A stretch of 64,000 bases of DNA. Origin: Streptococcus sp. WB01_FAA12. Lineage in GTDB: Bacteria > Bacillota > Bacilli > Lactobacillales > Streptococcaceae. Position numbers and translations under genes: made by a program. This document shows, piece by piece, positions 18,733-27,901 of the stretch (position 1 is the first letter of the stretch; the number at the start of each line of letters is the position of its first letter). The stretch covers positions 434,001 through 498,000 of the forward strand of contig NZ_JABAEX010000001.1 in assembly GCF_012843315.1 (NCBI RefSeq). Reading direction: 5' to 3'. Below the pieces are notes generated by a model that did no database searches, was not told where the DNA came from, and saw only the letters and a program-made list of their open reading frames with translations.

Positions 18733-19671
18733 TTATTTGTTTAAGTAAGGTAATAGATAGCCATATCCTGCTTTTTCCATCTCATCCTTGGCAACAAAGC
18801 GTAAGGAAGCAGAATTAATACAGTAACGCAGGCCACCTAACTCCTGAGGTCCATCTGTGAAAACATGACCCAAGTGAGCATTTCCTGAGCGAGAACGAAC
18901 TTCGATTCGCTCCATCCCATGACTCAGGTCTTTGTAATAATGAATCAATTCCTTAGAAATCGGACGACTAAAACTCGGCCAACCACAACCTGAAGCAAAC
19001 TTATCCTTAGCGAAAAAGAGTGGCTCACCCGTCGTGATGTCTACATAAATTCCTTCTTCAAAGGTCTGGTCATAGGCATTGGTAAATGGCGTCTCTGTAG
19101 CAGCTTCTTGGGTGATACGGTAGGATTCTTCAGATAAACTTTCCTTCAACACTTCTTGACTAGGTTTTTCATAGTGAGAGGCATCAACTAATGGCTTCTC
19201 CGCATCGGTCACATCGATATGACAGTAACCTGAAGGATTCTTCTTAAGATAGTCTTGGTGGTAGTCTTCCGCCAGAATGTAGTGGCGGAGTTTTTCAACC
19301 TCCACTGCAATTTTACGACCGATGAGGAGTTCTTGTTCTCGAACCACTGTATTAATCGTCGGTATATCTGCTTCATCTTGGTAATAAATACCAGTACGAT
19401 ATTGGCGACCACGATCATTCCCCTGCTGGTTAATAGACAAGGGATCAATGACACGGAAATAATAGAGCAAAATCTCTCGAAGTGATACTGTTTTCTCATC
19501 GTAAATCACTTGAACCGTTTCTGCATGATCTGTTTCCTTGAGCAGCTGGTAATTGGTCGTTTCGACTTGCCCATTAGCGTAGCCAACACTGGTTGCTAGC
19601 ACTCCAGAAATTCGGGAAAAATACTCCTCTAAACCCCAAAAACAACCACCTGCTAGATAAATTTCTGCCAT
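18733..19671 (-). CDS. msrAB: Peptide methionine sulfoxide reductase MsrA/MsrB fusion
   Basis: A 312-residue fusion that repairs both epimers of oxidised methionine. Residues 1-155 are MsrA with catalytic Cys in [11 protein letters not shown]; residues about 180-312 are MsrB with [20 protein letters not shown] and the catalytic Cys in [12 protein letters not shown]. There is no signal peptide, so this is the cytosolic type and not the surface-anchored one. It is transcribed with the thrB/hom side but separated by about 100 bases; order msrAB-thrB-hom is conserved with pneumococcus as I recall. Confidence 0.96.
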   Translation of the reverse strand: MAEIYLAGGCFWGLEEYFSRISGVLATSVGYANGQVETTNYQLLKETDHAETVQVIYDEKTVSLREILLYYFRVIDPLSINQQGNDRGRQYRTGIYYQDEADIPTINTVVREQELLIGRKIAVEVEKLRHYILAEDYHQDYLKKNPSGYCHIDVTDAEKPLVDASHYEKPSQEVLKESLSEESYRITQEAATETPFTNAYDQTFEEGIYVDITTGEPLFFAKDKFASGCGWPSFSRPISKELIHYYKDLSHGMERIEVRSRSGNAHLGHVFTDGPQELGGLRYCINSASLRFVAKDEMEKAGYGYLLPYLNK

Positions 19672-19772
19672 CTTCGTTTCTCCTTTATCAAGTTTTTAAC
19701 TAGACTTCTTTTCAAAAAAAGGACAGGAAGCAGCCCCCTAGTCGAGACTTTCCCCATCCTATCTGCTATTCT

Positions 19773-20642
19773 TTACTTTGTTTCGACACGGACACCTTGG
19801 GTATCAACCTTCAAATCATGAAGTTTGCCTTTGAAAGACTGCTTTTGCAATTCAGCTTTAATCTTGGGCATCTTGTCATGAGAAGCCAGAACCATAACTG
19901 TCGGACCAGCCCCAGAGAGATAGGTTGCATAGGCATCATTTTCTTTAGCCACTTGCTTAATCGTCGCAAATTCCCTCACCAGATCCTGACGATAGCGCTC
20001 GTGGAAGAGGTCTCCCTCAATCGCTTGGCCAGCAGTCACCATATCTCCTGCCAACAGAGCCGCAACGGCTACATTGGCAATCGAACTTGCCGCAACAGCT
20101 TCCTTGTAAGACAATTTCTTAGGCAAGACACCACGGCTATCTCGAGTGCGTAGTTCATAGTTAGGAATGTAAGCTAGAAAATCACACTCTGGGAAGTCAG
20201 CCACGATAGCAGAGACTTGACCTTCAACGGAACTTGCAATAACGAGATTACCGTAAATTGCTGGAGCCACATTGTCAGGATGTCCTTCAATCTTGGTAGC
20301 AAGCTGCAATTTTTCGTGGTCAGATAAGTTGAGCTTACCTAATTGATTAGCCAGTTCAATCCCAGCAACAATAACAGAGCTGGAAGAACCCAAACCACGC
20401 GCTAGGGGAACATCACTGGTCATTTTCAAGCGTCTCGGTTGTAAGTCTGGCGCAATTTGCAAGGCAATTTTAAGCAAAAGATTACGCTCGTCATGTGGAA
20501 TCCATTTGCCAATCTGGTGTTCAATCAACCACTCATCTCGTTCTTCACAGACCTCAATTTGAAGATACTTGGTTACAGCTACACCGACCGAATCAAAACC
20601 TGGCCCGATATTGGCACTTGTTGCAGGTACGATAATCTTCAT
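19773..20642 (-). CDS. thrB: Homoserine kinase
   Basis: A 289-residue GHMP-family kinase that phosphorylates homoserine on the way to threonine. The ATP-binding loop [12 protein letters not shown] is intact near residue 80, as are the N-terminal [12 protein letters not shown] motif and the C-terminal LSGAGPTVM loop. It begins one base after the hom stop, so hom and thrB are coupled in one operon that feeds threonine synthesis. Length is normal for streptococci. Confidence 0.96.
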   Translation of the reverse strand: MKIIVPATSANIGPGFDSVGVAVTKYLQIEVCEERDEWLIEHQIGKWIPHDERNLLLKIALQIAPDLQPRRLKMTSDVPLARGLGSSSSVIVAGIELANQLGKLNLSDHEKLQLATKIEGHPDNVAPAIYGNLVIASSVEGQVSAIVADFPECDFLAYIPNYELRTRDSRGVLPKKLSYKEAVAASSIANVAVAALLAGDMVTAGQAIEGDLFHERYRQDLVREFATIKQVAKENDAYATYLSGAGPTVMVLASHDKMPKIKAELQKQSFKGKLHDLKVDTQGVRVETK

Positions 20643-20643
20643 C

Positions 20644-21930
20644 CTATTCTCCTAACACCTTGAAAGTATTCAAGAGGTCAAATTCTGAAGCTTTGGCCAA
20701 CTCTGATGAAACATTCTCAAGTTGTGCTTTATTAATCTTATGAGTAATAATCACTACACGCGCCTTGTCATCCTCTTTTCCATCTTGGAGGATTTGCTTG
20801 AAGGAAATATCTTGAGCATTAAAGATTTCAGCAAGTTTCAAGACCTGACCTTTTGAGTCTGGTGCCAAGATTGAGAAATAGTAATTTGCTTTAACATCTT
20901 CTGGATTAGCCAAGACCAAGTCACGATTATACTCGTTAAAGTCTTTACCAATGGTACCATCATTCAAGCGACGAACGATACGGACAATATCCGCTACAAC
21001 ACTTGTTGCAGTTGGTTTTTGACCCGCACCTGGTCCGTAGTACATAGACTCACCAATACCTATAGATTCTACAAAAACAGCGTTCATTACCCCATTCACA
21101 CTGGCAAGTGGATGTGCTTTAGGAAGGAAAGTTGGAGTCACTTCTGCAGCAATACCTGAAGGAGTTTCCTCGATAGAACCAACCAATTTCACTACATAGC
21201 CAAGGTCTTGGGCTACAGCTACGTCTTCTGGTGTGATGTTGCGGATTCCCTTGTGGGCTACATCGTCAAAGGCAACCTTCATACCAAAGGCAAATTGGCT
21301 CAAAATCACCATCTTGTAAGCTGCGTCAATCCCATCCACGTCATTTGTAGGGTCGCTTTCTGCAAATCCTAGGCGTTGCGCTTCAGCCAGAGCATCGTCG
21401 TAAGACCAGCCTTCTTCGACCATTTTAGTCATCATGAAATTAGAAGTTCCGTTCACCACGCCAAGGACACGAGTGATTTTATCAGAAGCCAGCGAATTTG
21501 CCAAAGTACGAAGAATTGGAATTCCACCAGCAACTGCCGCTTCGTAGTAAAGTGCAACATTGTGCTCTTTAGCGATTTCTAACAATTCAGCACCATGGAC
21601 AGCCAAAAGGTCCTTGTTAGCAGTAACAACGTGTTTTCCAGCTTCTAAGGCACGAGTGATAAAGGTTTTAGCTGGTTCGATACGCCCCATCAATTCCACT
21701 ACGATAGTAATGTCCTTGTCTGATAAAATATCGTCTACATTGGTTACAAAGTTAAAGTCATTCCCTGCTGCAAGTAAGCGGTTCTTCTCATCTTCATCCT
21801 TAACCAATACCTTGGCTACTTCAATCTCTGAATGAGCTGACTGGATGATTTTTTCTCCGTTTTCCTTTAGGAGGAATGGTACACCACTTGCAACGGTACC
21901 AAATCCAAGTAAAGCAATTTTAACTGTCAT
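20644..21930 (-). CDS. hom: Homoserine dehydrogenase
   Basis: A 428-residue enzyme that reduces aspartate semialdehyde to homoserine with NAD(P)H. It has the N-terminal Rossmann motif (GFGTVASGV), the catalytic domain ([11 protein letters not shown] and the [13 protein letters not shown] substrate block) and a C-terminal ACT domain from about residue 350, which is expected to bind threonine for feedback control. AGGAG lies seven bases before the ATG at 21930. It leads the hom-thrB operon behind its own extended -10 promoter. Confidence 0.96.
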   Translation of the reverse strand: MTVKIALLGFGTVASGVPFLLKENGEKIIQSAHSEIEVAKVLVKDEDEKNRLLAAGNDFNFVTNVDDILSDKDITIVVELMGRIEPAKTFITRALEAGKHVVTANKDLLAVHGAELLEIAKEHNVALYYEAAVAGGIPILRTLANSLASDKITRVLGVVNGTSNFMMTKMVEEGWSYDDALAEAQRLGFAESDPTNDVDGIDAAYKMVILSQFAFGMKVAFDDVAHKGIRNITPEDVAVAQDLGYVVKLVGSIEETPSGIAAEVTPTFLPKAHPLASVNGVMNAVFVESIGIGESMYYGPGAGQKPTATSVVADIVRIVRRLNDGTIGKDFNEYNRDLVLANPEDVKANYYFSILAPDSKGQVLKLAEIFNAQDISFKQILQDGKEDDKARVVIITHKINKAQLENVSSELAKASEFDLLNTFKVLGE

Positions 21931-21961
21931 GTTTGTCTCCTAGAAATTTTCTGATATAGCC

Positions 21962-21967
21962 ATTATA
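21962..21967 (-). promoter_or_regulatory. hom -10 element
   Basis: TATAAT on the minus strand with TGT before it, 31 bases upstream of the start codon. No clear -35 is present. Confidence 0.6.
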
Positions 21968-22020
21968 ACAGAATTTTGTGAAAATTCCTATTATAGTAAA
22001 TCACTATTTCAGCCTAGTAA

Positions 22021-22050
22021 AGAAAAAACGAATCATGGGATTCGTCTTTT
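22021..22050 (-). terminator. mecA terminator
   Basis: ACGAATC / GATTCGT stem with loop ATGG (in CCAT orientation on the minus strand), flanked by A and T runs, 29 bases after the mecA stop. Confidence 0.85.
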
Positions 22051-22078
22051 CTGATAAGTAAAACTTGATTTCTAAAAA

Positions 22079-22819
22079 CTATGAATTAATTTTTTGCAGA
22101 CCAAGAACTGCATCGTGATTGATCAAGATGCGACCATACTCTTGCAAGACTGAACGACTAATATCACTGTCGTCAGCAAATTCACGCATACGAGCCAAGA
22201 GCCAGGCTGGGTATGGACTTGGATGATTTTCAATATCGACTAAAATTGTCAAATAATAGTGCCCATTCATCTTATAGAGTTCAGATGTTTCCATCTGGTA
22301 GTTAACCGTCTTTGCAAAAGCAACTAAGTCAGCAAGATTTGCGAAACGCAAGATATAGTAGATATAAGGTTCCTTCTTGTTCTCCGTTTCCTTTTCTGTT
22401 TGCTCTTGCTCCTCTTCCTTAGCCTCGACCTGTTCTAGGGACTGGATGGCCTCAATATCATCCTTGGTCTTTTCTGCGATACTCTTTTCCAAGGTTTTGA
22501 GAAATTCGTCCGGCGACATTTGGGCCAATTCTTCCATGTCAGGCAGGTCCGCCAAATCTTCAAAATCTAGGTTTTGGTCAATCTTAGACTTGGTCACAAA
22601 GACATCGACCTTATCTGGTTTTGGCGTCACACGAAAACTGAGCATGCCACTATCCAAGAAATTGTCGGGCATCTCTAACTCATCTAAAATAGCATAGAAA
22701 AACTCTTCGGTTTTTTCCTGAGGAACGAGAAAGTCTGCAATCTCCATTCCCCGATCCATCAAATCATCTAAAGTCATCGTGATTTTCAGTGTTGTATCAC
22801 TAATTTGTTTCATCTTCAT
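22079..22819 (-). CDS. mecA: ClpCP adaptor MecA
   Basis: A 246-residue adaptor that delivers substrates such as the competence factor ComX/ComW system to ClpC or ClpE proteases. The N-terminal domain (KQISDTTLKITMTLDDLMDRG), an acidic Glu/Gln-rich linker (about residues 115-150) and the C-terminal ClpC-binding domain are clear. The start at 22819 (MKMKQ) is chosen over 22834: it has GAGG nine bases before it and matches the family. It stands alone between hom and the flippase and ends at its own terminator. Confidence 0.93.
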   Translation of the reverse strand: MKMKQISDTTLKITMTLDDLMDRGMEIADFLVPQEKTEEFFYAILDELEMPDNFLDSGMLSFRVTPKPDKVDVFVTKSKIDQNLDFEDLADLPDMEELAQMSPDEFLKTLEKSIAEKTKDDIEAIQSLEQVEAKEEEQEQTEKETENKKEPYIYYILRFANLADLVAFAKTVNYQMETSELYKMNGHYYLTILVDIENHPSPYPAWLLARMREFADDSDISRSVLQEYGRILINHDAVLGLQKINS

Positions 22820-22899
22820 ATCTAGTAACCTCATACTTTCAGTCTATCTATTATACTAGATTTTTAGGATTTTATCAAAAGAATGAAGCTGGAATGTGA

Positions 22900-22905
22900 T
22901 ATAAT
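22900..22905 (+). promoter_or_regulatory. Flippase gene -10 element
   Basis: TATAAT preceded by TGA, an extended -10, 37 bases before the flippase ATG. Confidence 0.65.
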
Positions 22906-22941
22906 ACTAGAGATAATGTTACATTTAAGAAAGAAAGTTCA

Positions 22942-24420
22942 ATGAAAAATATAAAAGTTAATGCATTGGCTAGCTTGCTGGTCAATATCCTCAATATCGT
23001 TTTTCCGCTGATAACCAACCCTTATCTGACGCGGATTCTCAGCAAATCCAACTACGGTTACTTCAATACCGCTAATACCTGGGCCAGCTTTGTCATTCCA
23101 CTAGCTGCCTTTGGTATTTACAACTACGGGATTCGTGCTATCAGTAAGGTTAAGGACGACAAGAATAAAATCAACTATGTCTTTTCTAAGCTGTTTTATA
23201 TTTCTGTTTTCACATCTCTTCTGACGACTGGTATCTACTTCCTCTTTATCTTCTTTGACACCAGCATTGAGAACCTTAAAGTCCTTTACTACATCCTAGG
23301 AGCTCAGGCACTCTTCCAATTCCTCAATATCGAATGGATGAATGAGGCCTATGAAAACTATGCCTTTATCCTTTACAAGACATTGATTATTCGGATTACC
23401 ATGCTGGTCGCCATCTTTGCCTTTGTCAAAACTGCTAATGATATTGTTCCCTACGCTATCGTCATGACAGCGACCACTATCCTCAACTACCTCCTTAGTT
23501 TTCTTTGGATCAAGAGAGAAGTTTCCTTTGTCAAAATTGGTTTCATCGAGTTAGCTAAGGCTTCTAAACCACTCTTTACTATGCTTCTCTTGGCAAATGC
23601 CAATATGCTTTATACCTTGCTAGATAGAATGTTTATCACCAAGGGACCAGATGAAAACTATATTTCTTATTATACAATTGCCTATAGCATCGTTATGCTG
23701 ATTGCAGGTGTCTTAAGTGGAGCTATCAGTGTCAGCATTCCACGTCTCGGCTACTACCTCGGGAAAAAGGATTACAATTCTTATAATTATCTTGTAAATC
23801 AAGCGGCATCATTATTCTATTTTCTCATGATTCCAACTAGTTTTGGGATTATGATTTTGGGAAAGTACGCAACGGTTATCTACTCTTCTGAAAAGTATCT
23901 TGAGGCAGGTATCGTGACCAGCGTTTTCGCCTTTCGAACCATTATCTGGGCTATTGAATTGATTCTTGGTAAGCAAATTATCTTTATCAATGACCACGAG
24001 AACCGCTTGACTGCTTTCTACTTTGCTGGTGGTGGAGCAAATCTCCTCTTCAACTGTATCTTGTATATCAATAATATTTTTGCCCCTGAGTATTATATTG
24101 CTACTACCATTATTGCGGAAGCCATCGTTGTTCTCTTAGAAATTCATTTTATTAGGAAACACCAACTAATCAATTTAAAAGAAATTTTTGTAACCTTAAC
24201 ACGTTATGGTCTCATATCCCTTGGATTTATCCCGATCTTCTATATTTTCAAGATGATTTTCCAAATCAGTTCCTATACGGTGAACCTCAACATGATCCTC
24301 ATGGTTCTCTCTACCATAGCTACTTGTGGAATCTACTATCTCTTAACACTCTTTCTCACTAAGGATAAAACACTTCACTATGCACTGAACCTAGTACTAG
24401 CTAAGATCAAAAGAAACTAA
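22942..24420 (+). CDS. Polysaccharide/teichoic acid flippase, TacF-like
   Basis: A 492-residue integral membrane protein with about 14 hydrophobic segments of the MOP/Wzx superfamily. The N-terminus (ASLLVNILNIVFPLITNPYL) closely resembles pneumococcal TacF as I remember it, the transporter that flips choline-decorated teichoic acid precursors. It faces a phosphorylcholine esterase and a LicD cluster, which supports a teichoic acid role. It is the only plus-strand gene of this block, has its own promoter, and converges on the esterase across a shared terminator. The exact substrate is inferred from neighbours. I leave the symbol empty because in pneumococcus tacF lies in the lic locus. Confidence 0.8.
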   Translation: MKNIKVNALASLLVNILNIVFPLITNPYLTRILSKSNYGYFNTANTWASFVIPLAAFGIYNYGIRAISKVKDDKNKINYVFSKLFYISVFTSLLTTGIYFLFIFFDTSIENLKVLYYILGAQALFQFLNIEWMNEAYENYAFILYKTLIIRITMLVAIFAFVKTANDIVPYAIVMTATTILNYLLSFLWIKREVSFVKIGFIELAKASKPLFTMLLLANANMLYTLLDRMFITKGPDENYISYYTIAYSIVMLIAGVLSGAISVSIPRLGYYLGKKDYNSYNYLVNQAASLFYFLMIPTSFGIMILGKYATVIYSSEKYLEAGIVTSVFAFRTIIWAIELILGKQIIFINDHENRLTAFYFAGGGANLLFNCILYINNIFAPEYYIATTIIAEAIVVLLEIHFIRKHQLINLKEIFVTLTRYGLISLGFIPIFYIFKMIFQISSYTVNLNMILMVLSTIATCGIYYLLTLFLTKDKTLHYALNLVLAKIKRN

Positions 24421-24423
24421 AAG

Positions 24424-24463
24424 AACACCCTACTGATAAACGAGCGTTTATCAGTAGGGTGTT
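24424..24463. terminator. Bidirectional terminator, 18-bp perfect stem
   Basis: Arms 24424-24441 and 24446-24463 (starting AACACCCTACTGA) pair perfectly around a four-base loop GAGC, with T-rich flanks on both sides. It separates the convergent flippase and esterase genes. Confidence 0.92.
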
Positions 24464-24469
24464 TCTTAT

Positions 24470-26995
24470 TTATTCTTTTTCTTTCTTGTCAGAAGTATTG
24501 GCTTCTAGATTTGAATCTTGTTTTGGCTCTTCAGCAATAGAGGAATTAGCTTCTTGCTTCTTTTCTGACTGATCTGCTTCGCCATTTACAGCAGCAACAG
24601 CCTGTCTCCAAATGCCTTCCTCGTTTACCTTATAACCATCAGGCGTAGTTGCATTTTTCAACAAGGAACCATCTGTTTGGAAATAGTACCAATTACCATC
24701 AAGTCGTTTCCAACCGGTCTGCATAGCTCCTGAGTCATCAAAGTAATAATGATCACCATTTACTTTATGAAGGCCAACCAACATGATGCCATCTTCAGGA
24801 TTGAGATAATACCAGATTCCTTTATCCTTTATCCAACCTGTTTTCATTGCTCCACTTGCTTCAAAGTAACGATAATGATTATCAAACCATTTCCAGCCTG
24901 TTTGCATAGCTCCTGATGCACTAAAGTAATACTGCTTACCATCTACTTGTTGGAAGCCGACCAACATGATACCTTCCTGATCTTCAAGATAATACCATGT
25001 TCCTTGTTCTTTCAACCAACCGGTTTTCATAGCCCCTGAGTCAGCGTAGTAATGCCAGTGTTTATCAAGCCACTGCCAGCCTGTTTGCATGGCACCACTA
25101 GGACTCAAATAGTAACGCGTACCGCCAATCGTCTGGATTCCAGTTAACATAATACCATCTTGATTTAGGTAATACCATTTCTCATTATCCTTAATCCAGC
25201 CTGTTTTCATAGCGCCTGAGTTCGCATAGTAATACCAATTATTCTCTAGCCATTTCCAGCCCGTTTGCATTGCACCGCTAGCGTTCAAATAGTAACGAAC
25301 ACCATTTATATCTTGTTTTCCAGTGAGCATGATACCATCTTTATCCAGATAATACCAAGTATCCTGATCCTTGATCCAGCCAGTTTTCATAGCTCCAGAA
25401 CTTGCAAAATAGTTCCAGTGACCATCAACAAAGGCCCAACCGGTTTGCATCACACCTTCTTGATTAAAGTAATACGTGCTTCCATTGATATTCTTTTTGC
25501 CAACAGTCCGTAGCCCATCCTCATCATAGAAATACCAATCTGAATCAATCTTTTGCCAAGTTAAAGGTTTACCTGCTGTTTGGAGTGCACCACTTTCGCT
25601 AAAGAACATCTTCTTGCCATTAAAGAATTGATTTCCTGTTAGCATCTTTCCATCTGCTGCAAAGAGATATTTCTTCCCTCCAATTTCAGAAAGCTCACTA
25701 AATCGTCTAGCACCATTTGATTGGATATAATACCAATGACCATCCAGCTTGAACCAACCACCAGTTTGCATTTTACCATTTTGGTTCAAATAGTAGTCAT
25801 TTCCCTTGGCATTTTCTCCCCAATCATCATTAAGGTGAAGCCAGCGTCCTGCTTGCATTTGCCCTTTTCCATTAAAGAAGTAAGTGGCTCCGCCAATCTC
25901 TTTCCAACCGATAGCCATTTCCCCGTCACTTAAACGATATTTCCAGTAGCCACCTTCTTGATACCATTTTTCGTCAACTACAGGGATGTTCGGGAAGAGA
26001 TTAGAAACATTGGCAAATCCGCTATCACTAATATCAAAAACGGTAGCATCTTGAGTTTGACTAGAAGCTCTGAGAACTTGAATATTTTTCTTTTGGAGAT
26101 ATTCTCTGGTTGAAGCAACATTAATATCACCACCAGTTGTCTGAATAATCATCTTTGGAGATAGGTTTTCAAGAAAATTAATCGTATTTGAAATTGTCGC
26201 ATCATAATGATGATTCCATTTCATCATATCAACCTTGCCGATAACTGGGCCTAACTTATCTTCTGCCCCTTCGGCATTATCCAAATCTCCACCAAGGTAG
26301 ATTCTCTTTCCTGCCACAGTCACCACTGAAACGATAGAGTTGGAGTTATCATCTAGAACTTTTTTCAGATTCCCCTCAGCATCATATTCATTCTTATAAT
26401 TATAGAGTTGGATATCCATATCACCTAATTTAAAGTGACTATCCTCGTCTGTAATATTCTGAATAAGAGTAACTCCTCGTTTTTGAGCTGCTCTCAAAGC
26501 ATTATCATAATTGAAAAGATTATCCCATAGTCCCCAGTTCGCTGTGATCCGATCATCTGAATATTTTTTCAAATAAAACTTATCAACTTGGTAACGATTA
26601 AGTATCTCATCTGCTCCGCCGATATGGTCACTATGTACATGGGTTCCCAAAATAAAATCTAATTTTTTAACACCAATCTGATCAAGATGGCGAATCAAAC
26701 GGTCTTCCAAGACTTGATAATTTCTCATGGAAATTCCCCAGCGGCTTGGATAGCGTGGGTCACTTCCATCAGGAAAGTCATAATCTTCCCCCATATCAAT
26801 CAAGGCATAATGACCATTGCTTTCCAGAAGGATAGCATCACTCCCGGATTTTGCTTTAGTATTTATGAAATGGATACGATTACCTGAACCAGCAGTAATG
26901 GTGTTCGCATCAACTTGTTGCGATAAACCAACCAACAAAAAAAGGAAAGCAAATAAACTATAACTGACTGATTTAACTAATCCTTTATTCTTCAT
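24470..26995 (-). CDS. Pce-like choline-binding phosphorylcholine esterase
   Basis: An 841-residue secreted surface protein. It has a signal peptide (residues 1-31), then a metallo-beta-lactamase-fold esterase domain to about residue 330 with the di-zinc motif THVHSDHIGG and the GGDLDN and WNHHYD segments known from pneumococcal Pce (CbpE). About 20 choline-binding repeats follow, and a polar Glu/Lys-rich tail closes the protein. Pneumococcal Pce is about 630 residues, so the repeat region here is much longer. It would remove phosphorylcholine from teichoic acids while holding onto the same residues. ATG 26995 is preferred to the GTG at 27004 because AGGAG lies eight bases upstream. It ends the LicD operon. 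Confidence 0.92.
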   Translation of the reverse strand: MKNKGLVKSVSYSLFAFLFLLVGLSQQVDANTITAGSGNRIHFINTKAKSGSDAILLESNGHYALIDMGEDYDFPDGSDPRYPSRWGISMRNYQVLEDRLIRHLDQIGVKKLDFILGTHVHSDHIGGADEILNRYQVDKFYLKKYSDDRITANWGLWDNLFNYDNALRAAQKRGVTLIQNITDEDSHFKLGDMDIQLYNYKNEYDAEGNLKKVLDDNSNSIVSVVTVAGKRIYLGGDLDNAEGAEDKLGPVIGKVDMMKWNHHYDATISNTINFLENLSPKMIIQTTGGDINVASTREYLQKKNIQVLRASSQTQDATVFDISDSGFANVSNLFPNIPVVDEKWYQEGGYWKYRLSDGEMAIGWKEIGGATYFFNGKGQMQAGRWLHLNDDWGENAKGNDYYLNQNGKMQTGGWFKLDGHWYYIQSNGARRFSELSEIGGKKYLFAADGKMLTGNQFFNGKKMFFSESGALQTAGKPLTWQKIDSDWYFYDEDGLRTVGKKNINGSTYYFNQEGVMQTGWAFVDGHWNYFASSGAMKTGWIKDQDTWYYLDKDGIMLTGKQDINGVRYYLNASGAMQTGWKWLENNWYYYANSGAMKTGWIKDNEKWYYLNQDGIMLTGIQTIGGTRYYLSPSGAMQTGWQWLDKHWHYYADSGAMKTGWLKEQGTWYYLEDQEGIMLVGFQQVDGKQYYFSASGAMQTGWKWFDNHYRYFEASGAMKTGWIKDKGIWYYLNPEDGIMLVGLHKVNGDHYYFDDSGAMQTGWKRLDGNWYYFQTDGSLLKNATTPDGYKVNEEGIWRQAVAAVNGEADQSEKKQEANSSIAEEPKQDSNLEANTSDKKEKE
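24716..25450 (-). repeat. Higher-order tandem repeat in the choline-binding region
   Basis: Four copies of a unit of about 180-183 bases, each coding three consecutive choline-binding repeats in the order GAMQTGW, GAMKTGW, GIMLTG/GIMLVG. Starts recur near 24716, 24900, 25081, 25261 and 25441. The triplet structure implies expansion by unequal exchange of three-repeat blocks. Confidence 0.85.
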
Positions 26996-27031
26996 TTTGA
27001 ACACTCCTTTCTCGATGAAAACAATCTCTTA

Positions 27032-27844
27032 CTAATCAATCCAATAATTCTTATCAGTTCCTGGAACCTGCTGTTCAACAGGTGGTGGAGTCATATAGTC
27101 TGATCCAAATTCGTAGACAAGAATTTCATGGTATTTTCTCGGAGCCTTCACTACGATGTTTTCGTATGGCATATCAATCAGATCATAGAGCCATTCTTTT
27201 TTGATTCCCTCTGGAAAGCTTGGATCAAATATCGTACAGGTAAGATCTGTAGCTTGATTTACACTATATTTCAAAGCAAGGTTCTCTAATTTTTGATTCC
27301 AAGTTTGTGGAGAGCTTAGACGGAAAATAGCTGATCCAATATAACGAGGCAGATTTTTTAGCCCCCCATTTTCTGATTTAATTCCTTTGAAATTCAAAGA
27401 AGAAAGGCGGACAAAATGTTTATAGAGCTTCATTTTCTTACAATCACTTTCCTCCGTCACGACACCATCGTATGGAAAAATGTCAACACAAGTTCCCAAT
27501 ACGACTGTCGGGTCCAGAAGATTGGCATCTCTACGTGTTCTAATATCATGGACACGCATATAACTGTACGGATAGCCTTTTATTTCTCTAAATGAAATCA
27601 ATTTGTAGTAGGGATGATTCTCATTTTTTAAAACCTTATAAAGCTTTTCAAATTCATCTCGCGCCAAAGAAATATCCGTATCATCATCCCAAGGGATAAA
27701 TCCTTTATGGCGGACAGCTCCTAGTAAGGTTCCAAAATCAATAAAATATTTAATTTGATGCTGTTCACATAATTCATGTAGATACTTTAAAATATCCAAC
27801 TCCACTTGTTTTATTTCTTCAAGACTTAAAACTCTCTCAGACAT
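27032..27844 (-). CDS. LicD family phosphotransferase
   Basis: A 270-residue cytosolic LicD-domain protein (nucleotidyltransferase fold) that in this family transfers phosphorylcholine or a related group from a nucleotide donor to sugar acceptors. The active-site block FGTLLGAVRHKGFIPWDDD is near residues 37-55, and the C-terminal YGSDYMTPPPVEQQVP-like ending (here FGSDYMTPPP) matches the other LicD copies. It lies between the polymerase-LicD fusion and the esterase. The donor and acceptor cannot be told from sequence. Confidence 0.88.
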   Translation of the reverse strand: MSERVLSLEEIKQVELDILKYLHELCEQHQIKYFIDFGTLLGAVRHKGFIPWDDDTDISLARDEFEKLYKVLKNENHPYYKLISFREIKGYPYSYMRVHDIRTRRDANLLDPTVVLGTCVDIFPYDGVVTEESDCKKMKLYKHFVRLSSLNFKGIKSENGGLKNLPRYIGSAIFRLSSPQTWNQKLENLALKYSVNQATDLTCTIFDPSFPEGIKKEWLYDLIDMPYENIVVKAPRKYHEILVYEFGSDYMTPPPVEQQVPGTDKNYWID

Positions 27845-27901
27845 ACGTTCTATTCTCCTAATTTTGACTAATTTTTTAAACGATTTTTAACTGCGATTTG
27901 C

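Noticed and set aside
24716..25450. Regular repeats with about 180-base period, as a CRISPR or satellite array
   Set aside because: The repeats are translated in frame as choline-binding repeats, and their length and divergence do not fit CRISPR.
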